From Pseudonocardiaceae bacterium (GTDB lineage Bacteria > Actinomycetota > Actinomycetes > Mycobacteriales > Pseudonocardiaceae): 59,837 nucleotides of DNA. The DNA lies in assembly GCA_009377865.1 (NCBI GenBank), contig WHTH01000022.1, forward strand, positions 1-59,837, written 5' to 3'. Below the pieces are notes generated by a model. It ran no database searches and had not been told where the DNA came from. It worked only from the letters and a program-made list of their open reading frames with translations. Of the stretch, positions 7,659-15,425 are shown piece by piece (positions within the stretch are counted from its first letter, which is position 1; every line of letters starts with the position of its first letter). Both the position numbers and the translations under genes were made by a program.

Positions 7659-8621
7659 ATGCGAGCGCTGCGGGTGGTCGGCCTCGGAGAAGACGGACGT
7701 TCCGTGATCCTCGAGGGAATCCCGCAGCGTTCCGGGGAACGTCGCGAGCGGTTCACCCTTCCCGTTGACGAAGGCTTGCACGCAGCGGTACGGGGTGATC
7801 TTCCGCGCCTCGGCCAGATCGAGATCGAGCTGGAGAGCCAGATGCGACCCCGTGAGATCCAGGCCCGAATCCGGGCAGGAGCGTCCGTCGATCAGGTGGC
7901 CTCGGCCGCTGGCGTCCCAGCCCAGCGGATCGAACGGTTCGCCTACCCGGTGCTGCTCGAACGTTCCCGCACCGCCGAACTGGCCCAGCGGGCGCACCCG
8001 GTGCGATCCGACGGGCCCGATGTGCGCACTCTCGACGAGGTCGTCTGCGACACCTTCACCCGCCGTGGACATGACTACACCGCGGTTACCTGGGATTCGT
8101 GGCGTGGCGAGAGCAGCAAGTGGGTCGTGCAGCTGAGCTGGCGTGCCGGGCGCTCGGACAACAGCGCGCACTGGACGTTCAACCCGGGCGCGCACGGCGG
8201 CACCGTCACCGCGATCGACGACCACGCCCTCGACCTCATCGACCCCGACGCCGGCAAGCCGCTGCGCACCGTGGCGCCGGTCAGCCCGCTGGCCGAGCAA
8301 CCGCAAGCCCAACCGAGCGCGCCGGAGCAGCCCGCGTCGTCCGCCGACCCCGAGCCCGCGGCAGCCGAGGAGCCTGCGGACGCCGTGCAGCCCCCGGCAG
8401 CGCTCGCGGTACCCGACGACGGCGTCGCCTACCGTGCACCCCGCTCTCCGGAGCATCCGGCAGATCGGTACGGGCAGCCCGTAGAGCAGCCCGACTCACC
8501 GGAGACCGACTCACCGGAGACCGAGCAGCCGTCCGATCCGCCCAGGCGCGGCCGCAAGAACCGCCCGATCGTCCCCTCCTGGGAGGACGTGCTTCTCGGC
8601 GTGCGCTCCCCCCGCAGCTGA
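7659..8621 (+). CDS. sepH: Septation protein SepH (DUF3071)
   Basis: This 320-residue protein starts MRALRVVGLGEDGRSVILEG, the hallmark of SepH, an actinobacterial activator of FtsZ assembly during cell division. The N-terminal DUF3071 domain (about residues 1-170) holds LSLRPREIQARIRAG-like text (MRPREIQARIRAGASVDQVA), a helix-turn-helix-like segment, and the Trp-rich SKWVVQLSWRAGRSDNSAHW. From about residue 205 the chain is a disordered Pro/Glu tail. It ends NRPIVPSWEDVLLGVR, the conserved C-terminal motif of the family. It acts in the cytoplasm at the septum. GAGGAGG precedes ATG 7659. It converges on a DUF2537 gene, as in other actinobacteria. Confidence 0.93.
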   Translation: MRALRVVGLGEDGRSVILEGIPQRSGERRERFTLPVDEGLHAAVRGDLPRLGQIEIELESQMRPREIQARIRAGASVDQVASAAGVPAQRIERFAYPVLLERSRTAELAQRAHPVRSDGPDVRTLDEVVCDTFTRRGHDYTAVTWDSWRGESSKWVVQLSWRAGRSDNSAHWTFNPGAHGGTVTAIDDHALDLIDPDAGKPLRTVAPVSPLAEQPQAQPSAPEQPASSADPEPAAAEEPADAVQPPAALAVPDDGVAYRAPRSPEHPADRYGQPVEQPDSPETDSPETEQPSDPPRRGRKNRPIVPSWEDVLLGVRSPRS

Positions 8622-8663
8622 TCGCGGTGCACGCCGCTGCAGGCGCCTCGCTGACCTGACCCG

Positions 8664-9227
8664 TCACCCGAGCAGCGACAGCAGCAGGACGACCCACCCG
8701 CAGCCGATGCCGGCAGCCACGCCGTAAGCCACCCAGCGCCATACCGGGACGTCGCGGAGCAGCCAGATCGACGGTGCGAGGCCCGCGGCGACGAGCACCA
8801 TCGCCAGCGCCGAGAGCCACCGGCTGGTCTCGGACAGCGCCTCGGCGAGCGCGACCAGCATGACCACCGCGATGGTCGCTGCGACCGCACTGATCGTCAG
8901 GCCGGTCCCCCATGGCGTCGGCTCGGCCGTGGCCGACGACGGGCGGATCAGCTCGATGCCTCCCTCGACCGGATCGGCGTAGCCGACGACGACCCCGGCG
9001 TGCCCGGCGACCCGCGCCGCGAGCTGGCGGCCGCGGCTGGAGGCCAGCAGGCGGACCTCGCGGTCGCCGCCGTCGTGCACCGCCTGTGCCACCCGCGCCC
9101 ATTCGTGCAGCGCGGTGACGAGATCCTCGGGCAGCGCGAGCCGCTCCGGGTCGGCCGCAGCGTCGCCGCTGCCCACCACGACCGCCCGGTCGCCGTGGGC
9201 GTGCAGCTCCAGGTCGGCATCCGTCAC
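8664..9227 (-). CDS. DUF2537 family membrane protein
   Basis: This 187-residue protein starts at GTG 9227 (VTDADLELHAHGDRAVVV). The N-terminal half is soluble, with a predicted small alpha/beta domain (LLASSRGRQLAARVAGHAGV, VVGYADPVEGGIELI). The C-terminal half has about four hydrophobic segments: [58 protein letters not shown] and LLLSLLG. This matches DUF2537, a Pseudonocardiales/mycobacterial family of unknown function usually encoded next to sepH and serC. The longer upstream open frame is Arg/Trp-rich and lacks family character, so the GTG is preferred. Confidence 0.8.
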   Translation of the reverse strand: MTDADLELHAHGDRAVVVGSGDAAADPERLALPEDLVTALHEWARVAQAVHDGGDREVRLLASSRGRQLAARVAGHAGVVVGYADPVEGGIELIRPSSATAEPTPWGTGLTISAVAATIAVVMLVALAEALSETSRWLSALAMVLVAAGLAPSIWLLRDVPVWRWVAYGVAAGIGCGWVVLLLSLLG

Positions 9228-9417
9228 ACCCCTGCGGTGCCGTGTCACAGCCGACCAGCCTAGGGATCGACGACGCCGAGGGTGTGCGCTGGTGTGGACC
9301 CACCAGATCGGCGGCTGGCGAGGTGACCACCGCTGTGTCACGGTGAGATCACGTCCACGGGCGTCACGGCGTCACGGGCGCCGGGTGGCACCGGCGTCAC
9401 GTCGGCAGGGAGGTTCC

Positions 9418-10902
9418 ATGGGGCGCGGCATGGTCGAGCGGACCCTCAGCCACGCGGAACGCCAGCGGTACCGGACGAAGATCCAGCGTTGCCTCGACGC
9501 GCTGGCCAGGATGCTCGCCACGGACAGTTTCTCGGCTGACAACCACCGAATGGGCCTCGAGATCGAGCTCAACCTGGTCGATGAGGCGCTCGACCCGGCG
9601 ATGGCCAACACCCGGGTGCTCGCCGAGATCGCCGATCCGACCTTCAAGGCCGAGCTGTCGCAGCACAACCTCGAGATCAACGTTCGGCCTCGACCGCTCG
9701 CCGGTGACGAGGCCATCGCGCTCGAGGCCGAGCTACGCGCCGCGATGGACTCCGCCGACGCGAGCGCACGCCGTGTCGGGGCCGCCCTGGTGATGATCGG
9801 CATCCTGCCGACGGTGCGCCGGCAGAACTTCGACCTGCGCTGGATGTCAGCGAACCAGCGCTACGCCGAGCTCAACGAGCAGATCATGTCCGCACGGCGG
9901 GAGCAGATGGTGCTGGACATGGAGGGAGTGCCGCTGGACGGGGCGGTGCCCGACCGGTTGCTCACGCACACCGACACGATCCTGCCGGAGTCGGCGTGCA
10001 CCTCGGTGCAGCTGCACCTGCAGGTCGCCCCCGCCGACTTCGCCGCGCACTGGAACGCGGCGCAGTGCCTGGCCGGGGTGCAGGTGGCGCTGGCGGCCAA
10101 CTCGCCGTTCCTGCTCGGCAAGGCGCTCTGGCACGAGACCCGGATCCCGCTGTTCGAGCAGTCCTGCGACACCCGGCCGCCAGAGCTGCGCAATCAGGGG
10201 GTGCGGCCGCGGGTGTGGTTCGGGGAGTGCTGGATCACCTCGATCTTCGAGCTGTTCGAGGAGAACGTCCGCTACTTCACCCCGCTGCTTCCCGAGACCG
10301 ACAACGAGGACCCGCTGGCCGTGCTCGACCACGGTGGTGCGCCGGCGCTGTCCGAGCTGCGGCTGCACAACGGCACCGTGTGGCGATGGAACCGGCCCAT
10401 CTACGACGTCGTCGACGGAGTGCCGCACCTGCGGATCGAGAACCGGGTGTTGCCCGCCGGGCCGACCGTGGTCGACGTGCTGGCCAACGCCGCGTTCTTC
10501 TACGGTGCGATGCGCGGGCTGACCGAGCACGAGCGTCCGGTATGGACGCAGATGTCGTTCGCAGCCGCGGAGGCGAACTTCTACGCGGGGGCACGCCACG
10601 CCATGGATGCCGAGCTGTACTGGCCCGGGATGGGCAGGGTGGCGCCCGACGAGCTGGTGCTGCGTACGCTCCTGCCGTTGGCGCACGACGGACTACGCAG
10701 CCTCGGCGTCTCCGACGCGGCACGGGAGCGCTACCTCGGGGTGATCGAGCAGCGCTGCATGGCGCGGCAGACCGGGTCGAGCTGGCAGCGCGAGACCGTC
10801 GCGGCGCTGCCCGGTGACCGGCGCGCGGCGCTGACCGGGATGCTGCAGCGCTACGTCGAGCACATGCACACCAACCAGCCCGTGCACACCTGGCCGCTGT
10901 GA
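9418..10902 (+). CDS. Glutamate-cysteine ligase family protein (GCS2-like, 494 aa)
   Basis: Start ATG 9418 follows GGGAGG at about 9407-9412; the longer open frame upstream is low-complexity. The protein contains GLEIELNLVDEALDPAMANT (about 48-67), LSQHNLEINVRPRPL, ACTSVQLHLQV (substrate-binding region), SPFLLGKALWHETRIPLFEQ, RPRVWFGECW, ELRLHNGTVWRWNRPIYDV and RIENRVLPAGPTVVD. These are typical of the long actinobacterial ATP-dependent carboxylate-amine ligases annotated as glutamate-cysteine ligases. The physiological substrate is uncertain: actinomycetes make mycothiol rather than glutathione, so an alternative gamma-glutamyl or amino-acid substrate is likely. Its stop codon lies inside the first bases of a short repeat (10899-10950). 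Confidence 0.85.
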   Translation: MGRGMVERTLSHAERQRYRTKIQRCLDALARMLATDSFSADNHRMGLEIELNLVDEALDPAMANTRVLAEIADPTFKAELSQHNLEINVRPRPLAGDEAIALEAELRAAMDSADASARRVGAALVMIGILPTVRRQNFDLRWMSANQRYAELNEQIMSARREQMVLDMEGVPLDGAVPDRLLTHTDTILPESACTSVQLHLQVAPADFAAHWNAAQCLAGVQVALAANSPFLLGKALWHETRIPLFEQSCDTRPPELRNQGVRPRVWFGECWITSIFELFEENVRYFTPLLPETDNEDPLAVLDHGGAPALSELRLHNGTVWRWNRPIYDVVDGVPHLRIENRVLPAGPTVVDVLANAAFFYGAMRGLTEHERPVWTQMSFAAAEANFYAGARHAMDAELYWPGMGRVAPDELVLRTLLPLAHDGLRSLGVSDAARERYLGVIEQRCMARQTGSSWQRETVAALPGDRRAALTGMLQRYVEHMHTNQPVHTWPL

Positions 10903-10950
10903 GTGGCGATGCGAAGGCGCGGCTTGCCGCCGACCGGCAGGGTCACTCAC
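10899..10950 (+). repeat. GTGAGT...ACTCAC-bounded repeat at a gene stop, copy A (52 bp)
   Basis: GTGAGT at 10899-10904 and ACTCAC at 10945-10950 are inverted ends of a 52-bp element. Its first 45 bases match the reverse complement of 17162-17206 with about four differences. The TGA inside GTGAGT is the stop codon of the upstream ligase gene. Copy B supplies the stops of two convergent genes. Confidence 0.6.
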
Positions 10951-11078
10951 GAGCAGATGCTGCACGGAGTGCACGGATCTTGGTCGTGTCACCCGCAGCG
11001 CGTACCTTGTGAATCATGCCACGGTTGACGGCGCAGCCCTAGTGCTGCGTCACGCCGGTGCGTCGCGGATGATGACCG

Positions 11079-11309
11079 GTGTTCCGGCGCGCACCTCGAA
11101 TCTCACGGACCCGCAGCGTCTGGGTCCCGGTATCCGTCGGCGCACTGACCTGCCTGCTCGCAGTGCTGTCGCTGTCGCTGCTGGCGGCGCTGCCGGCCGT
11201 GGCCGTCGCCCTCGCGATCGCGGCGGTCGCCGGCCGCATCGCGCTGGTGTCCTGGTCGCGCCGTAGCGGCCCACCTGCTCTCTCCGCCGTCGGCGTGCGT
11301 ACCCCCTGA
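11079..11309 (+). CDS. Small hydrophobic protein (76 aa)
   Basis: From GTG 11079 the chain has a basic start (MFRRAPRISRTRSVW), then two hydrophobic stretches (VPVSVGALTCLLAVLSLSLL and AALPAVAVALAIAAVAGRIA) and a basic end. It is probably a one- or two-pass membrane protein. No family is recognised and there is no clear ribosome site. The strong hairpin right after its stop supports a real transcription unit. High-GC composition can create such hydrophobic frames by chance, so confidence is low. Confidence 0.35.
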   Translation: MFRRAPRISRTRSVWVPVSVGALTCLLAVLSLSLLAALPAVAVALAIAAVAGRIALVSWSRRSGPPALSAVGVRTP

Positions 11310-11312
11310 AGA

Positions 11313-11350
11313 CGTCGGGCCCGACCGGATCGCTCCGGCCGGGCCCGACG
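11313..11350. terminator. Strong GC hairpin, candidate terminator
   Basis: CGTCGGGCCCGACCGG (11313-11328) pairs with CCGGCCGGGCCCGACG (11335-11350) around a short loop, giving a stem of about 14 pairs. GTTTCACC follows, without a clean T run. It separates the small hydrophobic gene from the toxin-antitoxin pair and may work in both directions. Confidence 0.5.
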
Positions 11351-11393
11351 GTTTCACCAACTGATTGCTGCTCCCACCACGAAGCCGCAATAC

Positions 11394-11412
11394 TTAGGTT
11401 AGGCTCACCTCG
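11394..11412. promoter_or_regulatory. Iron-box-like sequence (DtxR/IdeR type)
   Basis: TTAGGTTAGGCTCACCTCG closely matches the DtxR/IdeR consensus TTAGGTTAGGCTAACCTAA: the first 12 bases are identical, with three mismatches in the last seven. No iron-uptake or storage gene lies beside it. The next gene downstream on the plus strand is the CopG antitoxin at 11540, and no minus-strand gene starts nearby. It may be an orphan site left by a deletion. Confidence 0.5.
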
Positions 11413-11539
11413 CTCGCTCGTCAACCCCTGGCTCGGGCCAACCGGCACATCCGCGGTGGCCCGCCACCCCGTTAACCACTTGCAGTCCAGTCGACGTGAG
11501 CGTCTACCGCGTCCGGTATCACTCCAGTATCATCTCGGC

Positions 11540-11746
11540 ATGGCGATGACTCTGCGGCTTACCGAGACCGAGACCGACGACTTGCGCCGCCAGGCCGAGA
11601 TCGAGCACCGCTCCATGCAGGACCTGGCGCGCGAGGCGGTCCGCGAGTACGTGAGCCGCCGCGCACATAAGTCCCGAATGCGGGCATCCTCGGAGTTCGG
11701 TGCCGCCCACTATGCCGAAGCCCTCGATCGCCTCGGCAAGCTGTGA
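11540..11746 (+). CDS. Ribbon-helix-helix antitoxin (CopG-like), partner of Doc
   Basis: A 68-residue protein from ATG 11540. TLRLTETETDDLRRQAEIEH begins with the beta strand and helix of an RHH DNA-binding domain (about residues 1-45; MTLRLTE, SMQDLAREAVREYVSRR). The C-terminal 25 residues would bind the toxin. Its stop overlaps the doc start by GTGA, the usual coupling of antitoxin and toxin. A repeated TATCA (in GGTATCACTCCAGTATCATC, just upstream of the start) is a candidate operator for autorepression. It should neutralise the Fic/Doc kinase encoded next. Confidence 0.8.
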   Translation: MAMTLRLTETETDDLRRQAEIEHRSMQDLAREAVREYVSRRAHKSRMRASSEFGAAHYAEALDRLGKL

Positions 11747-12123
11747 CCGAGTATCTCGACATGGAAGACCTGCTCGACATCGCCGCAGACGCGATCACCG
11801 GACCGGTACTCGTCCGTGACCACGGCCTGCTGGAAGCGGCGCTGGCCCGGCCACAGACCACGGTCTTCGGGGCAGACGCATACCCCACGCTGCTCGGCAA
11901 GGCTGCGGCGTTCCTCCACTCGCTGGCCTGCAACCACGCACTGGTCGATGGGAACAAACGGCTGGCGTGGCATGCGTCGTTCGTGTTCCTCGATATCAAC
12001 GGCCATCGCGTGCTGGCCACTCAGGACGAGGTTGTCGACCTGGTCACCGCAGTCGCGGACGGGTCGCTGCCGGACGTGGACAAGATCGCCGAGCGCTTGG
12101 GCCGGCTGGAAAGCGACCGTTGA
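11743..12123 (+). CDS. doc: Doc toxin (Fic/DOC family)
   Basis: A 126-residue protein from GTG 11743. The Fic motif is present as HALVDGNKRLAW (about residues 66-77; consensus HPFxxGNKR). The conserved N-terminal YLDMEDLLDIAAD and a C-terminal helix typical of Doc are also present. Doc phosphorylates elongation factor EF-Tu and blocks translation until the antitoxin binds. The Fic motif has Ala-Leu where Pro-Phe is typical, as in many Doc proteins. The gene is coupled to the RHH antitoxin. The stop lies 9 bases before the convergent methyltransferase gene ends. Confidence 0.85.
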   Translation: MTEYLDMEDLLDIAADAITGPVLVRDHGLLEAALARPQTTVFGADAYPTLLGKAAAFLHSLACNHALVDGNKRLAWHASFVFLDINGHRVLATQDEVVDLVTAVADGSLPDVDKIAERLGRLESDR

Positions 12124-12132
12124 TGGAAGTGG

Positions 12133-12840
12133 TCACGATCGGAAGAAGATCATCGGATTACGGCGCCCGGACCGCACCGGATCGTCGAGCCCGGTGTGGG
12201 ACTTGACCGCCGACAGTTGCGCGTACACCCGCGGCGCCCGGGCTCGGGACGCGGTGAAGGGCTCGATGCCGCGGCCGACCAGCCAGCGCAGCACGACCCG
12301 GCCCTCGCCGAACGGTCGCGCCCACCGCTGGTGGAACACGTCGTGCACGCTCACCGGGGTGCCGCTGCGCAGCGCGGGGAGCAGCTGCGCGGTGTACCAG
12401 CGGGCGAAGCGGGCACCGTGATCGGCGTCGATGAACAGGTAATCGGCGCCGGCGATCACGTCCGGGCCGATGTCGCGCACGTCACCGCGGGTGAAGCTCC
12501 ACCGTTCGCCCGCGAGCTCGTCCGGGACCTGCCGCAGCGCGCCGTCGACCAGGTCGTACGAGCGCAGCTTCCCGCTGCCGTTGTCCTGCAACGCTCGCAG
12601 GATCCAGCTAGTCGACCAGCCGTCGAGGGCGCCGAGCTCGACCACCACCTCGGGTCGCACGTGGCGCAGCAGCAGGTACGTGATCTCCGCCTCGACGTCG
12701 TCGAGCTGCGCCCGCATCGATGAGTTGCGTGTCAGCAGCGCCCGTTGCGCCCGGCGCGCCTCGTCGAGCCCGCCGCGGTGCGCTGCATACAGCCGCGCTA
12801 CCAGCTCCGTGTCAATCGGTTCGATCATGGTCGTGCCCAC
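12133..12840 (-). CDS. Class I SAM-dependent methyltransferase
   Basis: The product is 235 residues from GTG 12840, with AGAAGGAAG just upstream; ATG 12828 is an alternative. It shows a Rossmann fold: motif I as VVVELGALDGWSTSWILRAL (about 66-85), motif II as LRSYDLVDG, an acidic loop ADYLFIDADHGARFARWYTA, and PVSVHDVFH after it. This is the Methyltransf_24 type, often acting on small molecules or sugars; the substrate cannot be inferred. It follows, on the same strand, two small membrane-protein genes and an MFS exporter, but the function of such a group is unclear. Confidence 0.75.
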   Translation of the reverse strand: MGTTMIEPIDTELVARLYAAHRGGLDEARRAQRALLTRNSSMRAQLDDVEAEITYLLLRHVRPEVVVELGALDGWSTSWILRALQDNGSGKLRSYDLVDGALRQVPDELAGERWSFTRGDVRDIGPDVIAGADYLFIDADHGARFARWYTAQLLPALRSGTPVSVHDVFHQRWARPFGEGRVVLRWLVGRGIEPFTASRARAPRVYAQLSAVKSHTGLDDPVRSGRRNPMIFFRS

Positions 12841-12862
12841 CGGGCTTCCTTCTACCGACGTG

Positions 12863-13078
12863 TCAGCCCGGGCCCGGGCTGCTGCGGGCCAGGAAATGCC
12901 AACCGAGCCACCACCACAGGGCGAGCAGCGCGAACCGGATCACGCGGCTCCTCGCCAGCACGGTCAACACCTCTCCGAGCGACGGGATCCGGGCGCCAGC
13001 GCGAGCGGCCAGGTCGATGGCCACCGCGATGAGCAGGATCGCGATGTAGGCGGCGATGGTCACCTCACGGCTGCTCAT
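12863..13078 (-). CDS. DUF6186 family membrane protein (71 aa)
   Basis: The ATG at 13078 overlaps the stop of the gene upstream (ATGA). The sequence reads MSSREVTIAAYIAILLIAVA, then a loop RAGARIPSLGEVLTVLARSR and a second membrane helix FALLALWWWLGWHFLAR. The Trp-rich WWWLGWHFLAR ending is typical of DUF6186, a two-pass actinobacterial family of unknown function. Co-translation with the next membrane protein suggests a complex. Confidence 0.75.
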   Translation of the reverse strand: MSSREVTIAAYIAILLIAVAIDLAARAGARIPSLGEVLTVLARSRVIRFALLALWWWLGWHFLARSSPGPG

Positions 13079-13524
13079 CGCTGCAGCAGCCAGTAGCCGG
13101 TGGTGAGCCAGACGAACCAGCCGATCACCCGGGGTCCCGTGTCGACGAAAAGCGGACCCAGTAGTGAGCTGACCGTCGGGAACGTGGGCTGCGACCCAGC
13201 GATCAGCGTGGCGAGCTCGAGCGCGGTGAACACCGCGGCGAGCACGAACCACGGCGCCGCCCGGCGAAGGGTCACTGGCCTGGACGGTGCGGTTCGGGCC
13301 GGCCAGCCGCGCGCGATCACGAACACGACCCCGGTGCCGACCGCGAGCGTGGTAGCGGTGGCCGGCCAGGTCAGCGACGGGATCTGGGCGGCCAGCGGGG
13401 CGATCAGGGCGGCCACGGCGACCACGGTCCACCGGGTGCGCGCAGTCCTTGGGACCGGCTGGCGCAGTGCGGGCGCGCGACCGGGCGGCCGGGCGGCCGC
13501 CCGGTCCGCCTGACCGGTGCCCAT
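13075..13524 (-). CDS. Integral membrane protein of unknown function (149 aa)
   Basis: From ATG 13524 there is a basic cytosolic start (residues 1-30). About four hydrophobic segments follow: WTVVAVAALIAPLAAQI, ATTLAVGTGVVFVIA, PWFVLAAVFTALELATLIAG and VIGWFVWLTTGYWLLQR. It overlaps the DUF6186 gene by ATGA, and its start lies 5 bases after the MFS gene stop, so all three are probably one transcript led by the MarR regulator. I recognise no family. Confidence 0.65.
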   Translation of the reverse strand: MGTGQADRAAARPPGRAPALRQPVPRTARTRWTVVAVAALIAPLAAQIPSLTWPATATTLAVGTGVVFVIARGWPARTAPSRPVTLRRAAPWFVLAAVFTALELATLIAGSQPTFPTVSSLLGPLFVDTGPRVIGWFVWLTTGYWLLQR

Positions 13525-13529
13525 GCCAC

Positions 13530-14900
13530 CTATTCTGCGGTCGCCCCGCGGCCGGTCGCCAATGGGGTACCGGCGTCGGTGCGCTGCTCATCGGCATCGC
13601 CGTGCTGCTGTGCTGGCGGGGATGAGCTGTCAGCCTGGCGTGCCAGCGCAACAGCGCACCCCAGCGTGGCCAGCAGCGAGACGATCCCACCCACGACGAG
13701 CGGTGCGCGGCCATTGACGGTCTCGGCGATCCATCCCATCACCGGGCCGCCGATCGGGTTGCCGCCCAGGAACAGCAGCATGTAGAGGCCCATGACCCGG
13801 CCGCGCATCTCCGGATCGACCGACAGCTGCACGGTGCTGTTGACCGCGGTGCTGAACGTCAGTGCGGCCGCACCGCAGGGGATGAGCATGAGGCCGAAAC
13901 CCAGGTAGGTCGGCATCAGGCCCACGACTATCAACAGCAGCCCGAACGCCGCCGCCCCGCCCAGCACCAGCCGCAATCGCGGCCGGCCCCGTCCGCTGCG
14001 CCCCGCGGCCAGCGTCGCGCCGGCCAGCGTCCCGACTGCCAGCAGCGTCGACAGCAGCCCGTAGGCGTCGGCGCCGCGGCCGAAAACGTTGCGCGCCACC
14101 ACGGCCAGCGTGGTGTGGAAGTTGAGGCCGAACGTCGAGACGAAGAAGACCAGACACAGCAGCACGATGAGGTCCGGCCGGGCGCGGACGTACCGCAGCC
14201 CGGCACGGAGCTGGCCGCGCTCGCGGGGAACCCGCGGCGGCCGGTGCAGCCGCCGCGGATCCATCGCCAGCAGCCCGGCAACGACCCCGACGAAGCTCGC
14301 CGCGTTGATCAGAAACACCCAGCCGGTGCCCACCGCGACGATCAGCAGCCCGGCGATGGCGGGCCCCGCGATGCGCGCGATGTTGAACGTCATCGAGTTC
14401 AGCGCGACCGCGTTGGTGACCTGATCCCGGCCGACCATCTCGACGGCAAACGACTGCCGCACGGGGGTGTCGAGGGCCGAGAAACAGCCGAGCAGCAATG
14501 CCAGCAGGTAGACGTGCCACAGCGCGACGAGACTCCCGACGTCGAGCAGACCGAGCACCAGCCCGCATAGCCCCATCCCGACCTGCGCGACGATGAGCAG
14601 CGTGCGCTTGTCGTAGCGGTCGGCGAGCACGCCGGTCCACAGCGACAGCACCAGCACCGGGGTGAACTGCAGCGCCACCGCGATGCCCAGTGCGATCGGG
14701 CTGCCGCCGGACAGCTCGAGCACCAGCCAGTCCTGGGCCACCCGCTGCATCCAGGTGCCGATCAGCGAGACGATCTGTCCGGAGGCGTAGAGCCGGTAGT
14801 TGCGCACCCGCAGCGAGGCGAACATCCCGGTACGCACCGGTTGCTGCGGCTCGGGTGGGACCCGGGTCCCGGTGCCGGCGCCGGCATCGTAGGCGGGCAC
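13530..14900 (-). CDS. MFS transporter (EntS/DHA-type exporter)
   Basis: From GTG 14900, two bases after the marR stop, the product has 456 residues. After a 25-residue polar start comes MFASLRVRNYRLYASGQIVS and the hallmark ISLIGTWMQRVAQDWLVLEL (seen as SLIGTWMQRVAQDWLVLELS) of enterobactin-exporter-like MFS proteins. Twelve membrane segments, the motif GVLADRYDKRTLL after helix 2, and FSTAVNSTVQLSVDPEMRGR VMGLY in the C-half follow. ATG 14825 is an alternative start. It is likely a drug or metabolite exporter in the cytoplasmic membrane. Coupling to the MarR gene suggests substrate-responsive repression. Confidence 0.88.
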   Translation of the reverse strand: MPAYDAGAGTGTRVPPEPQQPVRTGMFASLRVRNYRLYASGQIVSLIGTWMQRVAQDWLVLELSGGSPIALGIAVALQFTPVLVLSLWTGVLADRYDKRTLLIVAQVGMGLCGLVLGLLDVGSLVALWHVYLLALLLGCFSALDTPVRQSFAVEMVGRDQVTNAVALNSMTFNIARIAGPAIAGLLIVAVGTGWVFLINAASFVGVVAGLLAMDPRRLHRPPRVPRERGQLRAGLRYVRARPDLIVLLCLVFFVSTFGLNFHTTLAVVARNVFGRGADAYGLLSTLLAVGTLAGATLAAGRSGRGRPRLRLVLGGAAAFGLLLIVVGLMPTYLGFGLMLIPCGAAALTFSTAVNSTVQLSVDPEMRGRVMGLYMLLFLGGNPIGGPVMGWIAETVNGRAPLVVGGIVSLLATLGCAVALARQADSSSPPAQQHGDADEQRTDAGTPLATGRGATAE

Positions 14901-14902
14901 TC

Positions 14903-15346
14903 CTAGGTACCCGCCATCCGGTCGATGATATCCGCAGCGCGCCGCAGCACCGTCCGCTCGTCCTCGCTGAGCTCGGCGAGCCGTTCGTCGAGCCACCGTT
15001 CCCGTGCCGACACCTCGGCCGCAATGTAGGCCTTCCCGGCAGCACTGGCCTCGATCACCGTCTGCCGGCCGTCGGTCGGGTGCGGGCTGCGGGTGAGGAG
15101 ACCGGATTCCTCCAGGGCGCTGATCACGCGCGTCATCGACGGTGGCTGCACCCGCTCCCTTGCCGCCAGCTCGCCGGGGCTCATCGGGCCAGACTTGTGC
15201 AGTGTGGACAGTGCCGAGAACTGGGTCAGCGTCACCGTCCGGTCCTCGCTGCGCTGCGCGCGCAGCCGCCGGTTGAGCCGGACCACGGCCAGCCGCAACC
15301 GCGCGGCAAGGGTGCGTTCGTCAGCCGACTCGGGTCGCGCGCTCAT
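14903..15346 (-). CDS. MarR family transcriptional regulator
   Basis: A 147-residue protein from ATG 15346 (MSARPESADERTLAARLRLA). It has a winged helix: LTQFSALSTLHKSGPMSPGE, LAARERVQPPSMTRVISALE (recognition helix), ESGLLTRSPHPTDGRQTVIE (wing) and a C-terminal dimerisation helix. MarR proteins repress adjacent efflux genes and release DNA on binding aromatic ligands. The MFS exporter starts two bases after its stop, so the pair is one operon. The AT-richer upstream sequence TTAGCATAGCTCACGATT (about 15349-15367) may contain the promoter and operator. Confidence 0.88.
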   Translation of the reverse strand: MSARPESADERTLAARLRLAVVRLNRRLRAQRSEDRTVTLTQFSALSTLHKSGPMSPGELAARERVQPPSMTRVISALEESGLLTRSPHPTDGRQTVIEASAAGKAYIAAEVSARERWLDERLAELSEDERTVLRRAADIIDRMAGT

Positions 15347-15425
15347 TTCGTTAGCATAGCTCACGATTCCGCTGTGAGTCAGGCGACGCCGAAGTAGACT
15401 GCGAAAGCCGCGGCCACGACCCACA

